Assembly (NCBI GenBank): GCA_038257845.1
Contig: JBBSQL010000008.1
Location: 1 to 64,000 of the forward strand
Length of the DNA stretch: 64,000 bases
Origin: JAFDXJ01 sp038257845
Lineage (GTDB): Bacteria > Bacteroidota > Bacteroidia > Chitinophagales > Chitinophagaceae
Reading direction: 5' to 3'
The notes under the pieces are model-generated. The model made no database searches. It saw only the letters and a list, made by a program, of their open reading frames with translations, and was not told the DNA's origin. Below, one piece after another: positions 7,925-16,893 of this stretch; within the stretch, counting starts at the first letter, position 1, and the number at the start of each line of letters is the position of its first letter. The position numbers and the translations under genes were made by a program.

Positions 7925-10705
7925 TTAGAAATTACTGAATGTGCGGACGCGGTTTATTTTCAGGTCGCGCAGCACACCGGATTTTGGATTAAGTGTAATA
8001 CTAAAAGATTTGAACTGGCCAACCTGTACATTGATCGCCATTTGCCAGCAATGCATATCTCTTGTCAGGTACATACTTACGGCTTGTATAGTTCCCGTTT
8101 TAAAATCAAAATAAGTGCCGCCCCCCAACTTCCATTTTGGTGACAGGCTTATGTCTCCATCTAATCGTAAAGTGGAATTTACCTGCGTGATAAAACTGCG
8201 CAAATCCGGCGCCAGTGCGCGGTATAGGTTTAATGAATAAGAAAGATTTAATGACCAGGAATTATTAAAATCTACAAAATCCGCGGGATTATTCCGGATA
8301 TAATCCAGTTCAGCCTGTTGTTCATCCCCAGTCAGTGTGGGATCAACAGGCAGGCGGTCTGCGTCCGGACGTTTATCTTTTGCTTTGCTTTTTAAATTTG
8401 TGGAAATCGCAATATTTCCACCAGTGAAACGCCCGATCTTTCCATCTTTCCAGAGCAATTGATTGATGCGCCTGCCCAATGTATCCACTTTATATGGATC
8501 AATGGAAGCATTGCCTGTAATATTTATTTTATTCAATAAATTGCTGCGCAATGAAATGCTGAAGGGCGACCAGTTCAGGCTATCAGCAATAAAATTATAA
8601 CCACCCGTGAATCCCAACCCGTCTATGAGACGGACTTTTTTAACCCCGCCACCTTCTTCATCGGTAGAATCTTTTCCGCGCACTTTCATTTCAAAAAGAT
8701 TATCTATTCCAAAACTCATTCCGCCAAAACGGACTTCACTGAATGAGCCAATAACACCGCCATCCAATTTTGAAAACCGGTAGATATTTCCAAGGGTATC
8801 TATCTGCACATCAGAATAATAATTACTTACAAGATCTGGTTTATAATTGATGCTGATAAAAGGTTTGATTTCATGCCGCAATGCAATGATGCGTGAATTT
8901 TTCCCAAAATTATACGTACCGAAAATGCGCGTGTTCAGGTTAATACCAAAATTCATTTCGCGTGCCGTATAAAATCCACGATTAATTACCGTGTCCACTT
9001 TTTTCAAGGAAGGATCCCATTCGCGGTTGATCAATTGCCCATACCATCTTTCCTCGTAAGTTACAGATGGGGCAATATTTACAGGCCCCAATGATGGCAA
9101 CGAAAGTGTGATGGGAATGGAATGATCTGCACCCCATTGCGCCGTATCCAGTAAGCGTTTAAAATCAAATGCAGAATCATAAAAAGAAACCTGGTTGAGG
9201 AAAGTACCGTTATAGGAAATACCCAGTTTCTCATACCATTTCGGTGTGCCTACTGCTTCCTTTTTTTGAAAAGGGTAAATGGTAGATGCAGAAAAATTCA
9301 CCGTAGGTAAACGTATATTAATCAATCCAAGATTATTATTCTGATCATGGTTACCGGCGATGCTTAAATTATATTTTCCCTGGTTCCATGTTCTGCTCCA
9401 GGTAATGGATGAACTCAATTGATTTTGATAATTTTGAAAAGCATTATTCGGAATGTACTGGTTAAATTTTGTACTTCCCGCGCGCACATTAGCCGTGAAA
9501 GATGTGCCCGGTCTCGATTTCGGGTCAGTAGCATGATTCCAGGTAATGAAAAAACCATTGGTTTCCGTGAATTCAGTTTTAGATAAGCCAGATGAATTTA
9601 AAATTTTAGTCTTTTGTAATTGCAGGTTAAAGTTTCCCCGATAGCGGTAACGTTTATAATATTCGGGATTGATATCTAAATTCCATCCGCCATAAGTATA
9701 AATATTTGCGCGCGTAATAACATCCCAGTTGTCATTGAACACTTTATAATACCCAAGCCCTTCCAGTCCCAGGCCAAAACTTTCATTGGAGGCAAATTGC
9801 GGAGGAAGGATTCCCGAGTGTCTTCCACGGCTTAACGGGTAAATTCCAAATGGTAAACCAATCGGCATGGGCACGCCTTCAAACTCAATAAATGCCGGGC
9901 CGCTCACTGCAATTTTATTATTAATAATTTTCAATTTTCGCGCACGAATATCAAAATGCGGCGTATCCAAATTGCAAGTCGTGAAAGTAGTTTTATAAGC
10001 ATACGCCACATCCGGACTTACTTTTTTAAACCGCTGTGCATGCACATAAATTTCTCCTTCATTATAATAAGTGTTTTTTGTGAGGCCTTTTTGTGATTTT
10101 AAATTATAAAAAATAGTATCATTTCTTGATGTGCTGCCATCCTGCGTAATCACCGCCTGGTTCAATGGGCCGAGCGTCGTGTCTGTGCCGCCGAATGCTT
10201 TGATCATATTTGTTTTCTGATCATACTGAATAGTGCCGGCTTCCAGGTTGGTTGTTTGCTGTTTCACTTTTGCTTTACCATATAAAAATAATTGTTTTGT
10301 AGGAACGATAAATACCCCGGAATCTTCAGCAGAATATTCGATCGGTGCATCCAGCGAATCTTTGGAAATGAGCAATGAATCAATCTGCAATATTGTTGTA
10401 TCATTTCGCGTGATAGTTGAATCTGCATTTTCAAAAGAATCAAAGCCATCTTCAATTGTGGAATCAATTATTTTTTTGGGAATAGTATCTTTGGAAATTA
10501 AAACTGAATCTTTCTTTTTAGGAATCGTATCATTTGCAGGAGATGCACGTGAAAAATTTTTTGCAGAACTTGTGCCTGTTAATGATTTGAAAAAAATAGG
10601 TAAATCATTCGCTTTTACTGCATTGAACTGCGTTATAATGCAAATCACTATGGCGGTTAAACCAGAAAAAAAATATTTTGTCTTAACTTCGCTGCGGTTT
10701 GGCAT
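7925..10705 (-). CDS. LptD-like outer-membrane LPS assembly protein
   Basis: A 926-residue putative outer-membrane protein. An N-terminal signal segment (YFFSGLTAIVICIITQFNAVKA) is followed by a low-complexity Ser/Asp/Lys stretch. An OstA/LptA-like domain (residues ~125-260; LFLYGKAKVKQQTTNLEAGTI) comes next, and then a long run of alternating aromatic and polar beta-strands ending in Phe. This is the Bacteroidota version of LptD, which inserts lipopolysaccharide into the outer leaflet. EFEGVPMPIGLPFGIYPLSR is a typical junction of the LptD plug. The start at 10705 has a TATTTTTG box just upstream. The nearby OstA-like gene at 12967 supports the LPS-transport role. I leave the symbol empty because the proteobacterial disulfide pattern is not evident. 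Confidence 0.82.
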   Translation of the reverse strand: MPNRSEVKTKYFFSGLTAIVICIITQFNAVKANDLPIFFKSLTGTSSAKNFSRASPANDTIPKKKDSVLISKDTIPKKIIDSTIEDGFDSFENADSTITRNDTTILQIDSLLISKDSLDAPIEYSAEDSGVFIVPTKQLFLYGKAKVKQQTTNLEAGTIQYDQKTNMIKAFGGTDTTLGPLNQAVITQDGSTSRNDTIFYNLKSQKGLTKNTYYNEGEIYVHAQRFKKVSPDVAYAYKTTFTTCNLDTPHFDIRARKLKIINNKIAVSGPAFIEFEGVPMPIGLPFGIYPLSRGRHSGILPPQFASNESFGLGLEGLGYYKVFNDNWDVITRANIYTYGGWNLDINPEYYKRYRYRGNFNLQLQKTKILNSSGLSKTEFTETNGFFITWNHATDPKSRPGTSFTANVRAGSTKFNQYIPNNAFQNYQNQLSSSITWSRTWNQGKYNLSIAGNHDQNNNLGLINIRLPTVNFSASTIYPFQKKEAVGTPKWYEKLGISYNGTFLNQVSFYDSAFDFKRLLDTAQWGADHSIPITLSLPSLGPVNIAPSVTYEERWYGQLINREWDPSLKKVDTVINRGFYTAREMNFGINLNTRIFGTYNFGKNSRIIALRHEIKPFISINYKPDLVSNYYSDVQIDTLGNIYRFSKLDGGVIGSFSEVRFGGMSFGIDNLFEMKVRGKDSTDEEGGGVKKVRLIDGLGFTGGYNFIADSLNWSPFSISLRSNLLNKINITGNASIDPYKVDTLGRRINQLLWKDGKIGRFTGGNIAISTNLKSKAKDKRPDADRLPVDPTLTGDEQQAELDYIRNNPADFVDFNNSWSLNLSYSLNLYRALAPDLRSFITQVNSTLRLDGDISLSPKWKLGGGTYFDFKTGTIQAVSMYLTRDMHCWQMAINVQVGQFKSFSITLNPKSGVLRDLKINRVRTFSNF

Positions 10706-10716
10706 ACACTTAAAAA

Positions 10717-10724
10717 CAAAAATA
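10717..10724 (-). promoter_or_regulatory. Candidate -7 box of lptD-like gene
   Basis: TATTTTTG on the minus strand matches the Bacteroidota -7 consensus TAnnTTTG and lies 11 nt before the ATG. That would give a very short leader, and no clear TTTG -33 element is visible. Confidence 0.3.
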
Positions 10725-10776
10725 GGGCTTTAATCAATAAATGATTTGTGAAGAATACTGATAACGAATGTAAACT

Positions 10777-11754
10777 ATGCGCAACAAAATCCTGATATCT
10801 TTTTTATACGTCTCTTTTTTACTTTTTTTTACTTCCTCTGCACCCATCAATCTTCCTGAAAAATATGTGCAGACGAGTGCATTAAAAACGATTGTAATTG
10901 ATGCCGGGCACGGGCTTCCCGATCCCGGCGCACAGGGTGCATATAGCAATGAATCAGACATTGTATTGTCTATAGCTTTAAAACTGGGACAAAAAATACA
11001 GCAGGCTTTACCCATGTGTAAGGTAGTATATACCCGTACTGACAGGAACCTGCCCAATGGCCTGACAGATAAAAAAGCTGCTAACCGTTACCGGGCAAAA
11101 CTGGCGAATGATGTGCATGGTGATCTTTTCATTTCCATACACGCAAATGATTTAGACATGGGAAAAAGAAAAGTAATTGACGGATATCATACAGAAAAAT
11201 ATTATACCTATAGCGGTAAAGGCAGCAAGCGCAAAAAAACAGCGCATACAAGAAAAGTGGCCGATTATCATTATGAAAAAATCCCTGGTACAGTTAATGG
11301 TACTGAAACCTATATATGGGCTATGAATAAGAATGATGATAAAATAAAGTTTGCCAATGAAGGGCAGGGTGAATTTTCCGGCAATGACGATTCTTCTTTT
11401 GTTTATGACAGCCCGGAAGCTAAAATAATGGCGAACCTGCGCGTACAAAAATATTTTGACAACAGTAAAAGTATGGCAGAATTTGTACAGGAAGAAATGG
11501 CAAAGATCGGCCGTGTAAATCTTGGTGTGAAACAACGTGACTGGGAGGGCATTTGGGTGTTACAGGCCACAGCAATGCCTAGTATCCTGGTGGAAACCGG
11601 TTTTTTATGTACACGATCCGATGAAGATTATATAAACAGCGACTCTGGTCAGAATAATATGGCCAATGCAATATTGAATGCAATTATCCGCTATAAGGCT
11701 AAATTGGAAAACACCAATAATCCCACACTGACCAATACCATTAGCGAAAAATAA
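10777..11754 (+). CDS. N-acetylmuramoyl-L-alanine amidase (Amidase_3)
   Basis: Cleaves the amide bond between N-acetylmuramic acid and the stem peptide in peptidoglycan. The 325-residue protein has a signal peptide (ILISFLYVSFLLFFTSSAP). A zinc amidase domain follows, starting IVIDAGHGLPDPGAQG, where His and later Glu and His bind zinc. SIHANDLD carries the second His, and the catalytic ETGF motif is in SILVETGFLCTRSDEDYI. A long insert at residues ~125-215 separates these motifs, as in Bacteroidota AmiC-like enzymes. ATG at 10777. Divergent from the lptD-like gene. The MCE gene follows after about 200 nt. Confidence 0.92.
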   Translation: MRNKILISFLYVSFLLFFTSSAPINLPEKYVQTSALKTIVIDAGHGLPDPGAQGAYSNESDIVLSIALKLGQKIQQALPMCKVVYTRTDRNLPNGLTDKKAANRYRAKLANDVHGDLFISIHANDLDMGKRKVIDGYHTEKYYTYSGKGSKRKKTAHTRKVADYHYEKIPGTVNGTETYIWAMNKNDDKIKFANEGQGEFSGNDDSSFVYDSPEAKIMANLRVQKYFDNSKSMAEFVQEEMAKIGRVNLGVKQRDWEGIWVLQATAMPSILVETGFLCTRSDEDYINSDSGQNNMANAILNAIIRYKAKLENTNNPTLTNTISEK

Positions 11755-11959
11755 ATATAGTTTCCAGTTAAAATTTAACCTTTTTTAGACAATTACACTT
11801 CCTGGTTTTTAAAATATACACCAGGTAACTGTTTCATTTTAAAAATCTAATTTGTGATACATATAATTTACCATTAATTTTATTTATACGTAAATTACTA
11901 AAACCTATTTTTACATGCAGCAATTTTAAAAATTGCACTTTATTAACCCGGAATTATTT

Positions 11960-12967
11960 ATGAAAATATCAAATGAAACGAAGGTCGGCGCACTTACGGC
12001 AATTGCCGTGGCATTTTTAATTATGGGTTTTAATTTTCTGAAAGGAAAAAACTTGTTAAAAAGCGGCAATTACATTTATGCGAATTATACCAATACTAAA
12101 AAATTGGTAACCTCCAGCCCGGTTTATATCAATGGTTTCCAGGTGGGCACAGTCAATGACATTATGTCTAATTTAGATGTAAAGCATGTAACCATTTCCA
12201 TTAAACTGAATGATGAATACAATATTCCCAAAAATTCCACGGCATTTATTGAAGGTTCTTTACTCGGCTCTCCCAATATTATTATAATCCCCGGAAATGC
12301 CACGACTTACCTGAATAATAATGATACTATTCAAACGACAGAAAAAGCTGACCTCATGGCACAAGTTTCTGATAAAATCGGCCCGGTAACAGATCAATTA
12401 ACTGCGACACTGGCTACCCTGGATACAGTTTTACAAAATATTAATTCATTAATGGATCCAAATACGAAGGGTAATCTGAAAAGTGTAATAGATAACCTTA
12501 GTACGGCTTCAGCAAGTATCGTGGTGTCTGTAAACAGCCTGCAGCAAATGCTGGATAAACAAAATGGAGCGCTTGGAAAATCTTTGAATAATATGAATTT
12601 ATTTACACAAAACCTGGTTCAAAATAATGGTAAAATAGATTCGATTATGAGCAATTTAAATAAAACGACAGATCACCTTGCCGCGGCTGATGTGGATGGC
12701 GTAGTGAATCAACTGAAAGCATCTGTTGACAAACTTGATAATGTGATGAATAAAATAAATTCAACGGACGGCACACTTGGTAGCCTGATCAATTCAAAGG
12801 ATTTATACAACCGGCTGAACGGTTCCGTGGAAAGCCTTCATACACTTTTAGATGACTTGCGTGTAAATCCCAAGCGCTATGTAAATATTTCAATTTTTGG
12901 CAAAAAAGATAAAGGCAATTACCTCGAAAAACCATTGAATGATTCTATTCCTCCGGCAAAAAACTAA
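11960..12967 (+). CDS. MCE/MlaD family lipid-transport protein
   Basis: A single N-terminal membrane helix (VGALTAIAVAFLIMGFNFLKG) anchors a periplasmic MCE domain (residues ~35-120; KLVTSSPVYINGFQVGTVND). A long helical tail with repeated LDTVLQNINSL and NNMNLFTQNLV type heptads follows. MCE proteins carry phospholipids between membranes (Mla system) by forming rings. The start is taken at ATG 11960; an in-frame TTG at 11933 would add nine residues before the conserved MKISNETKVG start and is less likely. No MlaE or MlaF gene is adjacent. The stop codon overlaps the next start by one base (TAATG), which suggests translational coupling with the OstA-like gene. Confidence 0.88.
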   Translation: MKISNETKVGALTAIAVAFLIMGFNFLKGKNLLKSGNYIYANYTNTKKLVTSSPVYINGFQVGTVNDIMSNLDVKHVTISIKLNDEYNIPKNSTAFIEGSLLGSPNIIIIPGNATTYLNNNDTIQTTEKADLMAQVSDKIGPVTDQLTATLATLDTVLQNINSLMDPNTKGNLKSVIDNLSTASASIVVSVNSLQQMLDKQNGALGKSLNNMNLFTQNLVQNNGKIDSIMSNLNKTTDHLAAADVDGVVNQLKASVDKLDNVMNKINSTDGTLGSLINSKDLYNRLNGSVESLHTLLDDLRVNPKRYVNISIFGKKDKGNYLEKPLNDSIPPAKN

Positions 12968-14604
12968 TGACAAAATCATTTTATTTAAAATATTCTTTAC
13001 TCCTTTTTTGCTGCGCACTTTCTTATGCATCCTTTGCGCAGCAACCATTCCCAGCAGATACTACGCAAACAAAAAGACTGAATATCATCCGCGCGGACAG
13101 GCTGAGCTATTTTAAAAAAGACAGCGCACAGGAATTTCAATCCCTTGCAGGAAATGTGCTGGTAAGACAGGATAAAACATTGTTTTATTGTGACAGTGCT
13201 GTGATCAATACCAGTATAAATGTGCTGGAATCTTTTGGTCATGTACATATTAATGATAATGACAGCCTGAACATTTATGCAGACTATTTGAAATATGAAG
13301 GTTCTTCAAAATTGGCAACATTAAAAGGAAACGTGCGGCTCAATGATAACCGCGGAATTCTTTCCACACCGCAAATGAGTTATAATCTTAATACAAAAAT
13401 TGCTACGTATTCAGCGGGTGGAAAACTCGTAAATGGAAAAACAACACTCACCAGTAAAGAAGCTATTTATTATGAAGAAACAAGGGATGTTTATTTCAAA
13501 AGAGATGTGGTATTAATTAATCCCGATTATGATATACGCACAGATACACTTTTATACAATACTTATTCCGAGATCACCACTTTCATCGTGCCTACAACCA
13601 TCATCAGCGACAGTGGCAGAAAAAAAATTCTAACCAGTGACGGATATTATGATTTGAAAAATAAAAAATCTTATTTTGGAAAACGCCCGCAAATTTTTAA
13701 TGGAAATACAGTTTTAATTGCAGATGAAGTAGCGAATGATGACAGCGATAGTTCGGGCTTTGGTGAAGCAAATGGAAATGTAATCTATCGTGATACAGCG
13801 CAGGGATATACCATCCTGGCGAATAATATGAAAACAAACAGGAAAGAAAGCGCCGTGCTCGCCACGGTAAAACCTGTTTTGATTTTCGTAAAAAATAAAG
13901 ATTCCATGGTAATCGCCGCGGATACTTTATTCTCAGCCAAACTTTCCAATCTTCGAAAAACCCGTATCATCCCGGTTATCATTGATACAAGTTTAAGAGA
14001 TAGTAATTTTGTACCACAACCATTAACGGACAGTACGGATCATTATTTTGAAGCGTATAGCCATGTGCGCATTTTTTCAGATTCGTTGCAAGCTATTGGT
14101 GACAGTCTTTTTTATGCGCTCGATGATTCTGTCATCAGGCTTTTCAAAAAACCGGTTTTATGGGCGCAGGGAAACCAGGTCACGGGTGATACCATTTATC
14201 TTTTTACCAAAAATAAAAAGCCGGACAGGTTATATGTTTTTAATAATGCATTGGCCATTAGTAAAGTAGCGGATGAATTATATAACCAGGTAAAAGGCCG
14301 TACCATCAATGGATATTTTATTGATGGAAATATTGATTATATGCGCGCCAGGGGAAGCCCGGCTGAAAGTATTTATTACGCGCAGGATGATGCAGGTAAA
14401 TTTATTGGAGTAAATAAATCCAGTGCAGATGCCTACGATATTCGCTTTGAAAATAAAGAGCCCATGCGCATTTCTGGGATTAATGATTTGAAAGGAACAG
14501 TTTTTCCTATGCGGCAGGTAAATCATATTGCGATCCGGCTCAATGGCTTTCAATGGCTGGAAAATTTACGCCCGAAATCAAAATATGATTTGTTTGGTGA
14601 ATGA
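12967..14604 (+). CDS. OstA/LptA-like periplasmic LPS-transport protein
   Basis: A 545-residue protein with a cleavable signal peptide (YSLLLFCCALSYASFAQQ). An OstA/LptA domain from about residue 37 (LNIIRADRLSYFKKDSAQEF) is followed by repeated beta-strand units such as LNIYADYLKYEGSSKLATLK and RGILSTPQMSYNLNTKIATY, as in the beta-jellyroll that bridges the periplasm in LPS export. It is much longer than E. coli LptA (185 residues), the usual Bacteroidota form. ATG at 12967 overlaps the MCE stop codon. Coupling of an MCE protein with an LptA-like protein points to lipid traffic to the outer membrane; the precise lipid is inferred. Confidence 0.8.
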   Translation: MTKSFYLKYSLLLFCCALSYASFAQQPFPADTTQTKRLNIIRADRLSYFKKDSAQEFQSLAGNVLVRQDKTLFYCDSAVINTSINVLESFGHVHINDNDSLNIYADYLKYEGSSKLATLKGNVRLNDNRGILSTPQMSYNLNTKIATYSAGGKLVNGKTTLTSKEAIYYEETRDVYFKRDVVLINPDYDIRTDTLLYNTYSEITTFIVPTTIISDSGRKKILTSDGYYDLKNKKSYFGKRPQIFNGNTVLIADEVANDDSDSSGFGEANGNVIYRDTAQGYTILANNMKTNRKESAVLATVKPVLIFVKNKDSMVIAADTLFSAKLSNLRKTRIIPVIIDTSLRDSNFVPQPLTDSTDHYFEAYSHVRIFSDSLQAIGDSLFYALDDSVIRLFKKPVLWAQGNQVTGDTIYLFTKNKKPDRLYVFNNALAISKVADELYNQVKGRTINGYFIDGNIDYMRARGSPAESIYYAQDDAGKFIGVNKSSADAYDIRFENKEPMRISGINDLKGTVFPMRQVNHIAIRLNGFQWLENLRPKSKYDLFGE

Positions 14605-14660
14605 TTTTTTATCAAACAATCCTCCCTTTTTTCTTTTTATTAAAACGTACATTTACAAAT

Positions 14661-15437
14661 ATGGATATTGCAATTATTGGTACAGGAAATACTGCAACGG
14701 TATTGGGAAAATTATGTACAGAAAAAGGCCATCGTATCTTGGAAGTAAATGGCCGTTCCGCTGCTGATACCAACTTTCTCGCGAAAGAGCTCGGCGCCAA
14801 ACCCGGTTTCGAATTGAAACAAATTACGCGAAATGCGGGCCTGTATATTATTGCTGTTTCCGATATGGCCATTGACAATATCAGCATGGATATTCATTTT
14901 GAAGATAAGCTGGTAGTACATACCGCGGGAAGTATGTCCATCCATGTACTCGACCATACATCTTCCAATTATGGTGTCCTCTATCCTTTGCAAAGTATGC
15001 GAAAAGAAATAGAAGAATTACCGGAGATCCCTTTTTTAATTGATGGAAATAATGATTTCACCAAAAAGGAATTGAAAGCATTTGCCAAAACACTTTCTGA
15101 CAATGTGCAATTGGCCGATGACCTGCACAGAAAAAAAATTCATCTGGCTGCTGTATTTGTTGCCAATTTTACCAACTACCTGTATGCACTCACAGAAAAT
15201 TATTGTTATAAAGAAAAAATTTCGTTTGATTCTTTACTCCCTTTAATAAATGAAACCACGCGCAGGCTTGGATCTTATCCTGCAGCCACTACGCAAACGG
15301 GGCCGGCTATCCGCGAAGATTTTTCAACCATTGAAAAACACCTCGATATGCTGCAAGGCTATCCGCTGATGAAAACCGCCTACCTCGCATTTACTCAAAG
15401 CATCCTTACCTGGAACCAGGATGAAGATTTTTTATAA
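14661..15437 (+). CDS. Rossmann-like DUF2520 protein
   Basis: A Rossmann fold begins at once with MDIAIIGTGNTATVLGKLC, and a DUF2520 helical C-terminal domain follows from about residue 125, the same plan as pyrroline-5-carboxylate reductase-like dehydrogenases. NAD(P) binding is implied by GxGNxA; the substrate is unknown. The start is taken at ATG 14661 because the nucleotide fold normally starts there. An upstream in-frame ATG at 14601 overlaps the previous stop, but would add 20 hydrophobic residues that do not fit a cytosolic enzyme. Residues HTAGSMSIHVLDH and YPLQSMRKE are typical of the family. Confidence 0.82.
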   Translation: MDIAIIGTGNTATVLGKLCTEKGHRILEVNGRSAADTNFLAKELGAKPGFELKQITRNAGLYIIAVSDMAIDNISMDIHFEDKLVVHTAGSMSIHVLDHTSSNYGVLYPLQSMRKEIEELPEIPFLIDGNNDFTKKELKAFAKTLSDNVQLADDLHRKKIHLAAVFVANFTNYLYALTENYCYKEKISFDSLLPLINETTRRLGSYPAATTQTGPAIREDFSTIEKHLDMLQGYPLMKTAYLAFTQSILTWNQDEDFL

Positions 15438-15471
15438 AAATCAACCCTGGATTTTATAAAAAATTGCTTTG

Positions 15472-15479
15472 TATTTTTG
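15472..15479 (+). promoter_or_regulatory. Candidate -7 box of the small membrane protein gene
   Basis: TATTTTTG matches TAnnTTTG and lies 81 nt before the ATG at 15561, in the gap after the DUF2520 gene. No convincing -33 TTTG is seen at the right distance. Confidence 0.3.
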
Positions 15480-15560
15480 AAAAATAACTACCTTAGCGCT
15501 GTTTTTAAATACCAGGTTTTTATAAGTTCCAAAATCAACTAAAATTTTTAAAAAATACAC

Positions 15561-15983
15561 ATGGAGTACAATTATAATCAAACCCAACTTTCAAAAATTC
15601 TGTTTTCAGGTGTTTTTGCCGGCATCATAGCCACAGTGTCCACGCTTACATTTAATTTTTTTTACCGCATGTCCACTGATTATAACCCTTCCATGGTTGT
15701 CAATGTATCATCACTCATTTTTGGTTCACTCATTATGTTGGAATTGTGTGCACTTATTTACCTGGCACTCACGAGTGTTATGAAAAATCCTTCAATTATT
15801 TACATTGTTGTAATTATTGCCATTGTCGTCTTATCCTTATTGGGAACGGCTTCCGTCGTGCATGCAGATAATTTAATTGAAACCACGCATTTTCGGGGTT
15901 TATTGATGGGTATAATTATAATATTTGGAATTTGCGCTTTGGGTATTCCTTATCTTATAAAACATTCGGACAAGTTTTTTTGA
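15561..15983 (+). CDS. Small membrane protein of unknown function
   Basis: A 140-residue protein that I do not recognise. Four hydrophobic helices are visible, at about residues 10-32, 43-67, 74-98 and 112-132, with short polar links (YRMSTDYNPS, VHADNLIETTHFRG). There are no charged catalytic motifs or cysteine pairs. ATG at 15561 gives a soluble tip MEYNYNQTQLSK before the first helix. A gap with four REP-like repeats follows it. Confidence 0.75.
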   Translation: MEYNYNQTQLSKILFSGVFAGIIATVSTLTFNFFYRMSTDYNPSMVVNVSSLIFGSLIMLELCALIYLALTSVMKNPSIIYIVVIIAIVVLSLLGTASVVHADNLIETTHFRGLLMGIIIIFGICALGIPYLIKHSDKFF

Positions 15984-16042
15984 AAAAAATTCCCGATTTG
16001 TTTCAACTTATTTTTTAGCACATTAAACTACCGAAATTTTTT

Positions 16043-16225
16043 GCTGCCTGAGCGAAGCCGAAGGCAAGGGAAATCTGTTGAATGCGCAAGTCGGCTGCCT
16101 GAGCGAAGCCGAAGTCAGGGTAAATTTGACTGAAATGAGCAAGCAGGCTGCCTGAGCGAAGCCGAAGGCAGAGAACGTAATTTACTTTTGAGAAAATTAA
16201 TGCTGACTGAGCGAAGCCGAAGGCA
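16043..16225. repeat. Four REP-like 24-nt repeats
   Basis: Copies at 16043-16066, 16094-16117, 16147-16170 and 16202-16225 share GCTGCCTGAGCGAAGCCGAA and end GGCA. Spacing is 51, 53 and 55 nt. Copies 1 and 3 can fold with TGCCT pairing AGGCA around an inner GC-GAA-GC; copies 2 and 4 each have one change that breaks the outer stem. They fill most of the 316-nt gap between the small membrane protein gene and the adenosyltransferase gene; nothing else is recognised in this gap. Confidence 0.85.
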
Positions 16226-16299
16226 GAATATAAAAAATATACCTATCGCCCAACCAACATTTCAATCCCCGGAAATAAACGGATTAAAATCATTTTAAT

Positions 16300-16866
16300 A
16301 TGGCAATAAGAATTTATACAAAAACCGGTGACAAAGGAAAGACAGCACTCATTGGTGGAACGAAAGTTTCAAAAGGCAGTCTTCGTATTGAAGCTTATGG
16401 CAACGTGGATGAATTAAATTCATTTGTTGGTTTTGTCATGGATCAAACACCGGATGAAACTTGTAAGGCTGATTTGAAAGAAATCCAGGACAGGCTTTTT
16501 ACAATTGGCTCAGCGCTTGCCTGCGACCCGGAAAAAAATGTGAAAATGAAAATTCCGGATATTCATGAAACTGATATTGAATTCCTCGAACATCGTATGG
16601 ATGAAATGGAAAAAGAATTACCACCATTGAAACATTTTATTTTACCAGCAGGGCATCCGACCGTTTCTGCTACGCATATCGCACGTTGTGTTTGCCGCCG
16701 CGCCGAAAGAACATGTGTGCACATGCAGGATCTTGAATTATTTGTAGAACCCATTATCATAAAATATTTAAACAGGCTGAGTGATTATTTATTTATGCTC
16801 TCGAGATATAGCACACATATTTTGGGCGCCGCTGAAATTCCCTGGATAGCCAGGATTGAAAAGTAA
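16300..16866 (+). CDS. PduO-type ATP:cob(I)alamin adenosyltransferase
   Basis: Transfers the adenosyl group of ATP to cob(I)alamin to make coenzyme B12. The 188-residue helical-bundle protein has the ATP-binding N-terminal motif IYTKTGDKGKTALIGG. The middle YGNVDELNSFVGF and the C-terminal CRRAERTCVH and YLNRLSDYLFMLSRY carry conserved Arg and Asn residues of the active site. Length and start (ATG at 16300) are normal. No cobalamin synthesis gene is adjacent, so this may act in salvage. The ispH gene is convergent 27 nt downstream. Confidence 0.94.
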   Translation: MAIRIYTKTGDKGKTALIGGTKVSKGSLRIEAYGNVDELNSFVGFVMDQTPDETCKADLKEIQDRLFTIGSALACDPEKNVKMKIPDIHETDIEFLEHRMDEMEKELPPLKHFILPAGHPTVSATHIARCVCRRAERTCVHMQDLELFVEPIIIKYLNRLSDYLFMLSRYSTHILGAAEIPWIARIEK

Positions 16867-16893
16867 ATTTTATTTGAAAATTTTGTATATAAT

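Noticed and set aside
10233..10733. 166-residue open frame opposite the lptD-like gene start
   Set aside because: It overlaps the conserved N-terminal part of the lptD-like gene and has no supporting motif.
11761..11850. Possible terminator after the amidase gene
   Set aside because: The inverted repeats here (GTTAAAATTTAAC, CCTGG/CCAGG) are AT-rich or distant; I cannot separate them from chance.
16043..16225. CRISPR-like array (four 24-nt repeats, spaced 27-31 nt)
   Set aside because: Repeats vary in sequence, gap length is uneven, no cas gene is present, and the units fold as REP-type elements; only four copies occur.
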